DNA of 64,000 bases from Paucidesulfovibrio sp036541255 (GCA_036541255.1 JAZHDD010000042.1:1-64000), one strand, 5' to 3'. Positions 54,712 through 63,750 are shown, counted from the stretch's first letter. The notes: generated by a model from the sequence alone, not told the origin. Program-made: numbers and translations.

Positions 54712-56106
54712 CTAGAAGCGGATGTCGTACTTTTTGGCCAGAGCGTAAAGATGCGAGCGAGACAGGCCGGAGATGTCGAGCATGGACTTGACGTCTCCGG
54801 CTGTGCGTTCCACCAGGGAACGCAGGTAGCGTTCTTCGGCCTGGACCTTGAAATCCTTGAGCGGGGGCAGGTCGCCTGGGCCGGGTTGGGCCGGGCCGTC
54901 TTCTTCGACTGGGTGCCCGATACGTTCATCGATTTGGGCCTTGGCCACCTTGATGCGCAGTTCCTGCGGCAAATGCATGGCGTAGAGGGTGCGTTCCGAT
55001 CCGGAAGCTACCAGAGCCCGCTCCATCACGTTGGATAATTCGCGCACATTGCCCGGCCAATCGTAGCTTTGCAGTACCGCGAAAAATTCGGATCCAAAGC
55101 CTTTGACGGGTGTAGCGTAACGCTCGCAGAGCAGATCCGCGAAGTGCATGGCCAGAGGCTTGATGTCGTCCGGCCGGTCGCGCAACGCGGGAAGGCGGAT
55201 GTGTATGGTCTTGAGCCGGAAATACAGATCAGAACGGAAACGATCCGAATCAACGAGATTGGATAGTTCCCTGTTGGTGGCGGATATCAGTCTGAAATCA
55301 CTGTGTATTTCACGTGATTCTCCTACGGGGCGGAAACGGCGTTCCTGGAGCACTCGCAAAAAGGCTTTTTGCAGAGAGGGGGGCATTTCTCCGACTTCGT
55401 CCAGGAACAAGGTGCCCCGGTCCGCCAACTTAATCAAGCCTGTCCGGTCCCTGTCAGCGCCTGTAAAGGCGCCTTTTTTGTGTCCGAATAGAGTGCTTTC
55501 CACCAGGTTTTCCGTCAGTGATGCACAGTCCACCACCACGAATTCTCCTTTGGAACGGGCGCAATTTTCGTGAATGGTTCGTGCAAAAAGTTCCTTGCCC
55601 GTGCCTGTCTCGCCGGTAATGAGCACGTTGGAGTCGGACTGGCAGGCTTGGGCCACGAGGTCGAAGCAGGAGCGCATGGCCGGACTGCGCCCTACGACTT
55701 TTTCCAAATTCAGAGCAACCAGACTGGCGTTGTTGCACTTCTCGTCGCGGTATTTTAGGGCGCGACCCAGGGTGAGAGTGATTTCGCGCACAGGGGAAGG
55801 CTTGAGCAGATAGTCCCAGACGCCGCCCTGGATTGCCAATTCCGCGCCGTCTGCGTCCCCTTTGCCCGTGAGGATGATTACCTCAGGCGAACCGGGTGAG
55901 GCTTTGACGTCGGGCAGTCGATCCAGGCCGTTGCCGTCGGGCAGCCGGATGTCCAGAAACACAACGTCCACATCGCCTTGTTCAAGAACGGTCAACCCTT
56001 GTTCCAGGGTATGGGCGCTGACGCTCTCGTGTCCGAGGCGGGTGGAAAGGCTTTCGATGGTGCCGCAGACTTCAAGGTCATCGTCGATGATCAGGATTCG
56101 GGCCAT
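54712..56106 (-). CDS. Sigma-54-dependent response regulator (lactate operon activator)
   Basis: A 464-residue NtrC-type activator. The receiver domain (about 1-118) has the acidic triad D8-D10, phospho-accepting Asp52 and Lys102. The AAA+ domain has Walker A G-E-T-G-T-G-K-E (165-172), the sigma-54 contact loop G-A-F-T-G-A (212-217) and Walker B F-L-D-E near 234-237. A Fis-type helix-turn-helix ends the protein (about 425-462). It is coupled to the kinase, overlapping its end by 16 bases. The position close to the por operon matches the sigma-54 activator of lactate oxidation in D. vulgaris. The GTCTGA-N4-TCRGAC sites are the likely targets. Confidence 0.93.
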   Translation of the reverse strand: MARILIIDDDLEVCGTIESLSTRLGHESVSAHTLEQGLTVLEQGDVDVVFLDIRLPDGNGLDRLPDVKASPGSPEVIILTGKGDADGAELAIQGGVWDYLLKPSPVREITLTLGRALKYRDEKCNNASLVALNLEKVVGRSPAMRSCFDLVAQACQSDSNVLITGETGTGKELFARTIHENCARSKGEFVVVDCASLTENLVESTLFGHKKGAFTGADRDRTGLIKLADRGTLFLDEVGEMPPSLQKAFLRVLQERRFRPVGESREIHSDFRLISATNRELSNLVDSDRFRSDLYFRLKTIHIRLPALRDRPDDIKPLAMHFADLLCERYATPVKGFGSEFFAVLQSYDWPGNVRELSNVMERALVASGSERTLYAMHLPQELRIKVAKAQIDERIGHPVEEDGPAQPGPGDLPPLKDFKVQAEERYLRSLVERTAGDVKSMLDISGLSRSHLYALAKKYDIRF

Positions 56107-58799
56107 GTTTGCTCCACGCGGAATTTATCCAGAGTCAGTCGGATGACTTCGGACAGGGTCGCCTGATTGTAGGGCTTGGTCAAGGTGCTCTGGACAAACT
56201 CAGAGGCGGCAGCTTCGGCCAGGGCGTCTTTGCGGCCGGAAACCATGATCACAGGGAGTTCGGGCGCGATTCGAACCGCCTTTCGTGCCAATTGCAAGCC
56301 ATTGGTGCCGGGCATGTCGTAGTCGGTTATGAGCAGGTCATATTTTTCCGGCGCAGTGCGCAAACGTTCCAGAGCTTCTGCAGGATCGCGCAAGGCAGTG
56401 ACGGTGTATCCAAGTTTTTCCAGCAGCCTTGGCACGGTTTCCAATTGATCCTGGTCATCTTCGACAAAGAGGATGTGTTCAGCTCCTCGGCGTGCGTCAC
56501 CTCCGCAGGCATCCGCCAACAAGACCTTGCCCTTGGTGCATGGCAGGTAGATCTCAAAGCAGGTCCGCTCCCAGGGGATGCTGCTGACGCGTACGCCGCC
56601 GCAATGGGCTTGGGCGATACCGTGCACAACTGCCAGACCAAGTCCTGTCCCCTCGGTTTTGCCTTTGGTGGTGAAGAAAGGGTCGAAAATCTTGTCGACA
56701 ATTTCCAAGGGAATCCCAGGTCCGTTGTCACAGATCGAGATGCGCAGGTATACGCCGGGTGGAATGTTCAGCAATTCGTCTTTGTCGCCTTCCACGACCG
56801 TGCGCGAAAGCCCCAGGGCAAGTATCCCGCCGGTGGGGCGCAGGGCCTGAAAGGAGTTGGTGCAGAGGTTCATGATCACCTGCTGAATCTGGGTGGGATC
56901 GGCCCAGATGCGCCAATCGCTCTCCGCTATGTCGGTGCGGATTTCGATGTTGCGCGGCATGGAGGCCTTCATCAGTTCCACGGCCTCATGCACGGCCTCG
57001 GCAATGTCCGTGAGGATGAAGCCTTCCTGGGAAGGGCGGCTGAAGGCCAGAATCTGTTTGACCACGCGCGAGCCGCGGTCCGCAGCTTTGAGCACCCGGG
57101 CAAGATCTTTGTGGGTCATGGAGTCTTCTTCAACATCGCTGATGGCCAGTTCCGTGGAATTGATGATGCTGGTCAGGATGTTGTTGAAATCGTGAGCAAT
57201 GCCGCCCGCCAGGGTGCCGATGGCTTCCATCTTTTGAGATTGCAGCAACTGCCGTTCGAGATTGACCTTGCGTGTTACGTCTTCAGCCGTACTCAAGGTG
57301 CCTACAACCTTGCCTTTTTCGTCGTGCAGGGGAACCTTGTTGATGTCCAGCCAGACCATTTCGTTGTCGCGACTGAAGACGCGCAGGTTTTGGCCGAGCA
57401 CGGGGCGTCCTGAATCCAGTACCTCCCGATCCCATTCCTCCAGTCTTCGGATCAGTTCCGGATCGGCGAGCAAGTCCCTGTCCAATTCACCAAGGATCTT
57501 ATCCGGGCTGCGCAACTCGAAAAAGTCAGTAAAGGATTTGTTGGCTCCCAAATACCTTTGGCTTTTATCCTTCCAGCAAATAAGCAATGGCAGCGTATCC
57601 ATGAGAATTTCCTGGAAGGCCAGCTGGGCGGTGATGACCCGCTCTACCCGGCGACGACGCAACACATTGAAAGCCAGGAGAACGAGAATCAGGGAAAGCA
57701 GGGCCAGAGAGGCCACAATAGTCCAGAAAAGTTTGGGCTCAATGCGGTAGAATAAATCAGGTTCATTTATGATCTCGCTGCCTTCTGGCAAGGCATCGAC
57801 CGATATTCCGAATTTTTCGAGCATGAGGTAATCAAACATGAAAGGACTTTCAAGAAAGTGCTGCAAGGGAATGCTGTCGGCTGATTCTCCTTTCAAAATG
57901 CGAACAGCCATGGTCGCTGCAGCTTTGCCCATCTCGTGTCCCGAGAGCAATTTGCCGCCGACAATGCCGTGTCCCAGGAGAAAACGCCATGAGCTGAAGA
58001 TCATGACGTTGGCGTTGTCGCGGATGGCTGAGAGTACTTCCTCCGCCGTGTACAATTCGCCATGCGCGCCTTTATAAAATGGGGTGAAAAACAACGCAGT
58101 ATCCGGCCCAAGAGATTGGGTTCTATGCAGAATTTCTGCAAGAGGCAGGCTTTCCCAGTACTGGAAGTGTATACGGTCTTTGAACGCTTCGGCCTGTTGG
58201 CGTACTTGGTTTGTGATGGCATGAGACGTTACGGAGTAATCGCCGACCACCACGACGTTTTTTAATGTGGGATTAAGGTCAAGGGCCAGATTCAGACTGG
58301 CAGTGACGTCCGGATTTTCGACAATGCCGGTGAACCCGCTGCGGCCGTTCAGCACATTGGGGTTGAAGTCGTTCACCCCGCAAAAGACAACGGGGGTGCC
58401 GGGGAACAGCTCGTCGCGGTATTTCAACAGAAAGGTGAGCGCGGTATTGTCCGAACCTATAACGACGTCAAAATGGGCATCACTGAATTTGCTTTGGAAG
58501 TAGGTGTGCAGGACGTCTTCCACGTCCCGCGGGCGGTAGCGTTTGGTGTCCATATATTCGATCTGGAGGTCCACCAGCAGGCCGCTTTGCATGAAAAGAT
58601 TGCGGACGCCGTCCAAGATGTCGTCGGACCATGCATAGCCGTTTTGATAGGAGTTGAGGAACAAAACGCGTTTTTTTTGCGTTTTGACCGTGGCTTGCTT
58701 GGGCTGGGAGAGTGACAACGCCTTAGGTTGAGCCTGGATTTCCGGGGAAACCAAGACCACAAGAAGCAAACAAAGCACAAGAGCGTGGATGCGGGTCAT
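56091..58799 (-). CDS. Hybrid histidine kinase with periplasmic binding-protein-like sensor
   Basis: Sensor of the two-component system with the adjacent regulator. The 902 residues start with a signal peptide (about 1-23), then a periplasmic region (about 40-345) of the ABC_sub_bind type (K-K-R-V-L-F-L-N-S-Y, later F-D-V-V-I-G-S-D-N-T-A and V-V-V-G-D-Y-S-V-T). One membrane helix follows (about 357-380), then a PAS domain (about 390-510), the kinase with His536 in G-G-I-A-H-D-F-N-N, the ATP-binding N- and G-boxes, and a C-terminal receiver with Asp826. No good ribosome site precedes the ATG. The ligand is unknown; lactate or a related acid is inferred from the neighbours. Confidence 0.92.
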   Translation of the reverse strand: MTRIHALVLCLLLVVLVSPEIQAQPKALSLSQPKQATVKTQKKRVLFLNSYQNGYAWSDDILDGVRNLFMQSGLLVDLQIEYMDTKRYRPRDVEDVLHTYFQSKFSDAHFDVVIGSDNTALTFLLKYRDELFPGTPVVFCGVNDFNPNVLNGRSGFTGIVENPDVTASLNLALDLNPTLKNVVVVGDYSVTSHAITNQVRQQAEAFKDRIHFQYWESLPLAEILHRTQSLGPDTALFFTPFYKGAHGELYTAEEVLSAIRDNANVMIFSSWRFLLGHGIVGGKLLSGHEMGKAAATMAVRILKGESADSIPLQHFLESPFMFDYLMLEKFGISVDALPEGSEIINEPDLFYRIEPKLFWTIVASLALLSLILVLLAFNVLRRRRVERVITAQLAFQEILMDTLPLLICWKDKSQRYLGANKSFTDFFELRSPDKILGELDRDLLADPELIRRLEEWDREVLDSGRPVLGQNLRVFSRDNEMVWLDINKVPLHDEKGKVVGTLSTAEDVTRKVNLERQLLQSQKMEAIGTLAGGIAHDFNNILTSIINSTELAISDVEEDSMTHKDLARVLKAADRGSRVVKQILAFSRPSQEGFILTDIAEAVHEAVELMKASMPRNIEIRTDIAESDWRIWADPTQIQQVIMNLCTNSFQALRPTGGILALGLSRTVVEGDKDELLNIPPGVYLRISICDNGPGIPLEIVDKIFDPFFTTKGKTEGTGLGLAVVHGIAQAHCGGVRVSSIPWERTCFEIYLPCTKGKVLLADACGGDARRGAEHILFVEDDQDQLETVPRLLEKLGYTVTALRDPAEALERLRTAPEKYDLLITDYDMPGTNGLQLARKAVRIAPELPVIMVSGRKDALAEAAASEFVQSTLTKPYNQATLSEVIRLTLDKFRVEQTWPES

Positions 58800-58939
58800 T
58801 CTGCGCGGCTACCTGAAAAGCACCGGAGAGGTCAAGAACTCCTGTTAGATGCAGGTTGCTCGTTGGTGCGAGTGCTCTTGAGGTATCCAGGCGACCATAT
58901 TGAAAAAAAAGAGAGTTGGTGGTTCTGAATTCATGGAGA

Positions 58940-60040
58940 CTATTTCTTGCCTCCACCGTTTCCTCCGCCGTTTCCTCCGCCATTGCCGCCTCCGTTGCCG
59001 CCTCCGTTGCCGCCGCCACCGCCGACACCCCCGCCGTTGCCGCCACCGACTCCGCCACCTTTGCCGTTGCCGCCGCCTACACCGCCACCTTTACCTCCTT
59101 TGTCGCCTTTGGAGCCGCCTCGGCCTGGAGCTTCACCGCTCTTGCCCGGCGATGAAGAGCTGCCCTTGGTTCCCTTGGCTCCACTTTTTTCCAGACTCTG
59201 CGAGGCTGGATTGGCAACGTTTTCTGGCCGTTTGGCTCCCCGGTCGATGACTGATTTGGAAAAACCGGAATGCATTCCCTTCCGGTCGGGAGAGGATACG
59301 CCTTTGCCCGGAGAGACGTTGACGGATTGGCCCCGGCCGACAAACTGGTTTCGCCCCAACTGGTCCGTGACCATGACGCTGTATTCCTTGCGACCGCTCA
59401 TATGGGCCACGTCAACACGGGTAGCTTTTGTCTGTGCAAGAGCTCGGTTGACGCGTTCCTGATAGGCCGCGCCAAGGCGGGCGCGGGTGGATAACGCCTG
59501 TTTTGCCTCGGCCATGAGGGCGCGGATGTGTTCGCTGTGCAATTCCGGGTTGTCCAGCGAAACCGCTATGCCGGCTTCCGTGCCACGGATGCCGATGGTG
59601 GCCATGGGAGCTTCCAGGGTAAAGAAGAATGGGTTGCGCTCAACTATCTCGCCTGTGAGGAACTGACAGATGCCTGCGCTGATGGAGGCACTGAGCGAAC
59701 CCTTTTCGTCCTCGGAGTTGAAATCGAATTCGTCCAGATCAAGCCGCGTTTCTTCGGCAAGAGTGAAGATCGTCCCATCCATGAGCACGAATTGCATTTT
59801 CCCATGCGTACCCGTGAGCAGGGTATCCCCTGAATAGAGCGGCGACTCGGCTTTGAGCAGGCGGACAGCTTCACCATCATGCAACGCCTGCAATTCGCTG
59901 TTTTTGTTCAGGGCAATGGCGTCACCCTGGATGGATTGAACGTATCCGGCTGGTTCGGGGAGTTGTTCAGCGTTTGCTATTATGGGGAGAAAGGCCACGA
60001 AAAAGCAAAACGAAACAAAGATGCTATAAGGGAAACGCAT
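58940..60040 (-). CDS. Secreted FecR-domain protein with Gly/Asn-rich tail
   Basis: A 366-residue exported protein. The signal peptide is about 1-24 (ending I-I-A-N-A). The FecR domain (about 30-160) has L-Y-S-G-D-T-L-L-T-G near 69, F-V-L-M-D-G-T near 83 and the hallmark I-G-I-R-G-T-E-A near 144. A charged helical part (170-215) follows, then a Ser/Pro/Gly/Lys stretch and finally about 50 residues made mostly of G-G-G-N and G-G-G-V units, ending K-K. AGGAG precedes the ATG at 60040. FecR domains of this type occur in periplasmic or surface proteins, not only in iron signalling. No anti-sigma partner is nearby. The role is unknown. Confidence 0.8.
   Translation of the reverse strand: MRFPYSIFVSFCFFVAFLPIIANAEQLPEPAGYVQSIQGDAIALNKNSELQALHDGEAVRLLKAESPLYSGDTLLTGTHGKMQFVLMDGTIFTLAEETRLDLDEFDFNSEDEKGSLSASISAGICQFLTGEIVERNPFFFTLEAPMATIGIRGTEAGIAVSLDNPELHSEHIRALMAEAKQALSTRARLGAAYQERVNRALAQTKATRVDVAHMSGRKEYSVMVTDQLGRNQFVGRGQSVNVSPGKGVSSPDRKGMHSGFSKSVIDRGAKRPENVANPASQSLEKSGAKGTKGSSSSPGKSGEAPGRGGSKGDKGGKGGGVGGGNGKGGGVGGGNGGGVGGGGGNGGGNGGGNGGGNGGGNGGGKK
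58947..59098. repeat. Period-12 coding repeat (glycine/asparagine tail)
   Basis: About 150 bases of imperfect 9- and 12-base units built from CCG, CCT and GTT (plus strand), encoding the G-G-G-N tail of the FecR protein. Such tracts are prone to slipped-strand length change. It has no spacer structure and is not a CRISPR. Confidence 0.8.
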
Positions 60041-60404
60041 GTTTTCTCCTCGCGAGGTATAGATTCCATCTATCATGGCGCCGGAGAATTGAAAAGAATG
60101 CTTAGGTCCGTTTTGGGACCGGAAAGACATATTTCACTGCCCAGATGCTTTTTCGCGTGATTATCGTTCTGAGGCAGACTTTATTGCACAGCTTTGGCCT
60201 GCTCTGGTAATTGTTTGATTCACAAAGAAAAAAAGAATCTCGCATCGCGCATTTATCGTGCGAATGTGGGCAGAAATCATGCAGTCGGGGCATTGGGACA
60301 CATTTTGCCAGTCTTGTCAGTTTTTCTCAGACGGGTGAAAAGCGGCTGTCCTTGCCGCTTGAATCAAAATCATTAGAAATATTTGATCGTGCAAACCCGA
60401 TCGC
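60041..60404. other. Divergent region between FecR gene and Rnf operon
   Basis: 364 bases without a gene, up to the sigma-54 site. Next to the FecR gene lies a 13-base palindrome TAGATTCCATCTA at 60060-60072 and a small GGTCC/GGACC inverted repeat near 60107-60122. A/T-rich stretches surround 60200-60240. No minus-strand promoter is convincing and no RNA gene was seen. Confidence 0.45.
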
Positions 60405-60421
60405 TTGGCATGTTCCCTGCT
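60405..60421 (+). promoter_or_regulatory. Sigma-54 promoter of the Rnf operon
   Basis: TTGGCATGTTCCCTGCT fits the consensus TGGCAY-N5-TTGCT with GG and GC exactly ten bases apart; only the first T of TTGC is replaced by C. Transcription would start near 60432, about 64 bases before the cytochrome start codon. Confidence 0.7.
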
Positions 60422-60495
60422 GAAGGAGGGCGTGATTGTTTTTTTGTTGCGCCCGTTGCCGGGCGCGGATGCCCTTAAGTAGTGAGGAAGGTTTC

Positions 60496-60975
60496 TTGAA
60501 CAAACGTTACATGCCCATACTGATCGTAACGGGTGCGCTGCTTTTGGCCGCATTGGCAGGTCCATTGCTCTCCGCCCCGGCGGAGCAACCTCCTGCCCGA
60601 GTGTTGTTCGACAACACGGGGGGCCGCGTCATCTTTGCTCACACCGTTCATGTCGATGATTATGGCCTGGAGTGCGGAGAGTGTCACCACGACGAAGGCG
60701 ATCCTGCAAAGCCGGTTCCCTGCGGAGCCTGTCATCCCGCATCTTTTGATGAATCTTGGAAACATGATCATCCCTCTTTCTTCCCGAACAAGGATATGTG
60801 CCTGCGTTGCCATGACAGCGATCCTTCAGGCGGGGTGACTCCCGACAATCGTCCGGACACGGACTGGTTGCCGGTGCGGGCCGATGCCTTTCATGGCCAG
60901 TGCATGGGTTGCCATGACAGCATGGGCGGACCCACGGGCGAGCAAGAATGCAAATCCTGCCATGCGGGGATGTAG
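60496..60975 (+). CDS. Rnf-associated periplasmic multiheme cytochrome c
   Basis: A 159-residue exported c-type cytochrome. An N-terminal hydrophobic segment (about 6-25) acts as signal or anchor. Five C-x2-C-H heme motifs are visible (C-G-E-C-H, C-G-A-C-H, C-L-R-C-H, C-M-G-C-H and C-K-S-C-H), with extra histidines (H-T-V-H near 48, K-H-D-H near 88, F-H-G) that can serve as distal ligands, a plan related to class III cytochromes. In Desulfovibrio a multiheme cytochrome gene leads the rnf operon and is thought to link the complex to the periplasmic cytochrome pool. TTG at 60496 is chosen because AGGAAGG lies just upstream; an ATG five codons later is possible. Confidence 0.85.
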   Translation: MNKRYMPILIVTGALLLAALAGPLLSAPAEQPPARVLFDNTGGRVIFAHTVHVDDYGLECGECHHDEGDPAKPVPCGACHPASFDESWKHDHPSFFPNKDMCLRCHDSDPSGGVTPDNRPDTDWLPVRADAFHGQCMGCHDSMGGPTGEQECKSCHAGM

Positions 60976-60978
60976 ATT

Positions 60979-62130
60979 ATGATCAAAACAACATTTTCAC
61001 TGCTGTGCGATTTGTCTGAGAGCATCCAGGAAATACCGGAACCGCAGGAGGTAAACCTTTTCATCTGCGGTTATGACATCAACGCGGCCAGGGGGGCCAA
61101 TGTCGCACGCGGCCAATTGCTGGGTGCGCATCCTCGTTCAGATGGCGGCGCAACCACGGCAACCATTGCCGGCAAGGTCAGCAAGCTGGACTTCGCGTAT
61201 CTTTCCATAAAAGTGGACAAGAAACAGACGTTGGCTGACCCCGTGGACCTGCGTTCCATGCCGGCCGGTGAAGAATTGCGGCAAACCTTGCGAGCTATGG
61301 GTATCAGCGTGGACAGATTGCAGCCCACGCCGATCCTGGTCGTGAATGGGCTTAACCCGCAACCCGGCATCAGCATTGCGGAACAGCTTTTGCGCGATGA
61401 AATGGAAACATTGCGTCGTGGCCTAGCCTTGGTGCGCAAGTTCGTGGAGCCAAGTGAATGTTGGCTTGTCACGTCCAATGATGGATTTGTGCTGGAAGGC
61501 TGCCGCAACAAGGTCGTAAAGCCCGTCTATCCGAACTCCCTGCATCCGTTGGTCGCCAAGGCAGTGACCGGACAGGAGAATCCTGAAAACGCCGTTGTCT
61601 TCAGCGTGCACAAGCTTTGGCAGATCGGACGGGTCGTGGAAACGGGCCGAGCCATTGACGAGACGGTGTTCACTCTGGCCGGGAAAAATTATCGCGCCCG
61701 TATCGGTACGCCTCTGGTGGACATCCTGGATTTTGCCCAAGTCGAAATACATCCCGGCGACAGACTGGTGCTTTCCGGGCCGTTCACGGGCTACACAGTC
61801 TTCGACGTGGCTCATGGCATGGAAAAAGGTGTTTTTTCACTAAACGTCATTCCCAAAGATGCGTTTCCTGCCATGGAGGATCGACCCTGCATCAATTGCG
61901 GCGAGTGCGTACAGCATTGTCCTGCTCGGCTGCAGCCAAACATGATCACACGGTTTGCCGAATACGGCATGTTTGATCGTGCCTTGGCCTTGGGGATCGA
62001 CTCCTGTCTGGAATGCGGACTGTGTTCCTACTGGTGTCCGGCGCGTCGTCCAATGCAACATTATATCCGGTTCGCCAAGCAGCAGCTCCACAAGGACAAC
62101 CAGTTGGCCGCCGCCAGCTGGACTCGCTAG
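60979..62130 (+). CDS. rnfC: Rnf complex subunit RnfC (short form, degenerate NADH site)
   Basis: Peripheral iron-sulfur subunit of the ion-pumping Rnf complex. The 383 residues end with two [4Fe-4S] motifs (Cys304/307/310/314 and Cys343/346/349/353) and have a SLBB-like segment near 245-280. Typical RnfC proteins carry a G-x-G-G-A-G-F-P motif and an N-x-E-C-E-P stretch for NADH/flavin. Here the first is not found and the second reads V-V-N-G-L-N-P-Q-P (121-129). This suggests a changed or lost NADH site. It starts three bases after the cytochrome stop, and rnfD follows. Confidence 0.88.
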   Translation: MIKTTFSLLCDLSESIQEIPEPQEVNLFICGYDINAARGANVARGQLLGAHPRSDGGATTATIAGKVSKLDFAYLSIKVDKKQTLADPVDLRSMPAGEELRQTLRAMGISVDRLQPTPILVVNGLNPQPGISIAEQLLRDEMETLRRGLALVRKFVEPSECWLVTSNDGFVLEGCRNKVVKPVYPNSLHPLVAKAVTGQENPENAVVFSVHKLWQIGRVVETGRAIDETVFTLAGKNYRARIGTPLVDILDFAQVEIHPGDRLVLSGPFTGYTVFDVAHGMEKGVFSLNVIPKDAFPAMEDRPCINCGECVQHCPARLQPNMITRFAEYGMFDRALALGIDSCLECGLCSYWCPARRPMQHYIRFAKQQLHKDNQLAAASWTR

Positions 62131-62171
62131 GCTCTCCGGGAATCCTGACGGAATAGCAAGAGGTTATCTGC

Positions 62172-63164
62172 ATGATGAAACAAGCCGCCATCATCAAGCC
62201 CCACTCCGATACAGCCTTTCGGCTCACGGTGGGGCCGCCGTCTCACTGGCGGTGTGGACGGACAATTACCGGGCTGATGCAGCAATGTGTTATCGCTCTC
62301 GTTCCTGCCGCCTTGTTGGCTTTTTGGCGATTCGGAATGCCGGCCGTCCAGGTCGTGGGCGTGGCTTGTGCCGCTGCCGTTGCCACGGAAGCGTTGGTTT
62401 CGAGGCTGCGTAAGCGCTCTCTGGAAATCGACAACTGGAATGCTTTCTACGCTGGACTGCTTTTCGCCTTTCTGCTGCCGCCAGGCGCTCCCTGGTGGCT
62501 GGCCGCTGTAGGCGGTGTCGTAACCGTCGCTTTAGGACAGTCGTTGTTTGGCGGCCTGGGATCGAACCCCTTCTGTGCTCCATTGGTGGGCTGGGCCGTG
62601 TGCAAGGTGTCCTGGCCTGCGTTCATGGACGCTGATCTGGCATTGGCAGCCTTGCCTATGAACGAGCCTTTGGCGCAACTGAAGTATTTCGGTTTGGCTA
62701 GTCTGGAACAGTTTGATCTTTTACATCTTTTCCTGGGTGAACAGGTCAACGCCATTGGCGCCTCCCAAGTAGCGGCATTGCTGGCGGGCGGGCTGTATCT
62801 TATGGTGCGCGGAATAATCAAACCGTTCGTACCGTTGGCTTTCCTGGCGGGCCTTGTCCTTACAGCGGGCATTCATTGGGGCATTGATCCTACGTTGTAC
62901 GCACCGCCGCAATTTCATTTGCTCACCGGTTCGGTCGTTTTGGGCGCCTTTTTCCTGGCCACGGACCATGGCTCGTCGCCGTGCGGTGTGACCGCCATGA
63001 TTCTTTTTGGTCTCTTGGCGGGCTCCCTGGTTGCGGTGATCCGTATTTACGGCGTCTACCTGGACGGCGTGCCCTTTGCCATCCTGCTTGCCAACCTGAT
63101 GTCTCCTCTTTTGGAGCGCATCCGTCCCAGGCCGTTCGGCGCAAGGAGGAAGTCACATGCGTGA
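62172..63164 (+). CDS. rnfD: Rnf complex subunit RnfD
   Basis: Integral membrane subunit, 330 residues with about nine hydrophobic helices. It starts M-M-K-Q-A-A-I-I-K-P-H with a conserved-looking S-D-T-A-F near 15 before the first helices, and includes D-H-G-S-S-P-C-G-V-T-A near 270, comparable to the region near the end of RnfD/NqrB. In the family a covalent FMN and riboflavin sit in this subunit. AAGAGG precedes the start; the second ATG three bases on is equally possible. It overlaps rnfG by eight bases. Confidence 0.9.
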   Translation: MMKQAAIIKPHSDTAFRLTVGPPSHWRCGRTITGLMQQCVIALVPAALLAFWRFGMPAVQVVGVACAAAVATEALVSRLRKRSLEIDNWNAFYAGLLFAFLLPPGAPWWLAAVGGVVTVALGQSLFGGLGSNPFCAPLVGWAVCKVSWPAFMDADLALAALPMNEPLAQLKYFGLASLEQFDLLHLFLGEQVNAIGASQVAALLAGGLYLMVRGIIKPFVPLAFLAGLVLTAGIHWGIDPTLYAPPQFHLLTGSVVLGAFFLATDHGSSPCGVTAMILFGLLAGSLVAVIRIYGVYLDGVPFAILLANLMSPLLERIRPRPFGARRKSHA

Positions 63165-63738
63165 GTTGATGAAGATGATAGTGGTGCTTTCCCTCATCGG
63201 GACAGTGTCCGGATACGGGTTGGCCACCATCAAGCAAGCCACACGGGAGCGCATCGAGGAACAGGTTCTGACGTATGTCCAGGGACCGGCTCTCTTGGGC
63301 GTGCTGACGGGTTTTGAAAACAATCCCATTCAGGACCGGAAGAAAATGGATTTGTCCGGTGGCAGATCCGTCACAGTGTTTCCCGGAATAAAGAACGGCA
63401 AATTGGCTGCCTTGGCCTTTGAAGCGTTTGCACCGGGCTATTCTGGCGACATTGGCGTTATCGTCGGCTTTGATTTGGACAAGGATGCCGTATTGGGTAT
63501 CGGCGTGACCACGCAGACCGAAACCCCTGGCGTGGGAACCCGCGTGTTTGTCCCCGGTTTTACCGCCCAGTTTACCGGCCACGGGTTGGACAAGCTGGAT
63601 CTCAAGTCGGGAGGCGGGGACATTGATGGTGTCTCCGGTGCGACGTTCACTTCGGTAGGCACGGTCAATGCCGTGAAAAAAGCGGCGGGAGTCTATCCGG
63701 AAATCAAGGAAAAGGCCCGCAGCGCCTGGAACGGGTAA
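63157..63738 (+). CDS. rnfG: Rnf complex subunit RnfG (covalent FMN)
   Basis: Membrane-anchored periplasmic flavoprotein subunit. The 193 residues have one N-terminal helix (about 6-25) and the flavinylation motif S-G-A-T-F-T-S near 167-173, whose threonine takes FMN through a phosphodiester bond, added by an ApbE-type enzyme. The P-G-V-G-T-R-V-F segment near 125 is also typical. The length is normal. It overlaps rnfD by eight bases, so translation is coupled. Confidence 0.94.
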   Translation: MRELMKMIVVLSLIGTVSGYGLATIKQATRERIEEQVLTYVQGPALLGVLTGFENNPIQDRKKMDLSGGRSVTVFPGIKNGKLAALAFEAFAPGYSGDIGVIVGFDLDKDAVLGIGVTTQTETPGVGTRVFVPGFTAQFTGHGLDKLDLKSGGGDIDGVSGATFTSVGTVNAVKKAAGVYPEIKEKARSAWNG

Positions 63739-63750
63739 GGAGAATCGGAC

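Noticed and set aside
58947..59098. Short regular repeat considered as CRISPR
   Set aside because: Units of 9-12 bases are contiguous, in frame, and encode G-G-G-N; there are no spacers and no cas genes.
60315..60335. TCAGAC upstream of the Rnf operon as a lactate-regulator site
   Set aside because: The other arm does not match GTCTGA at the four-base spacing.
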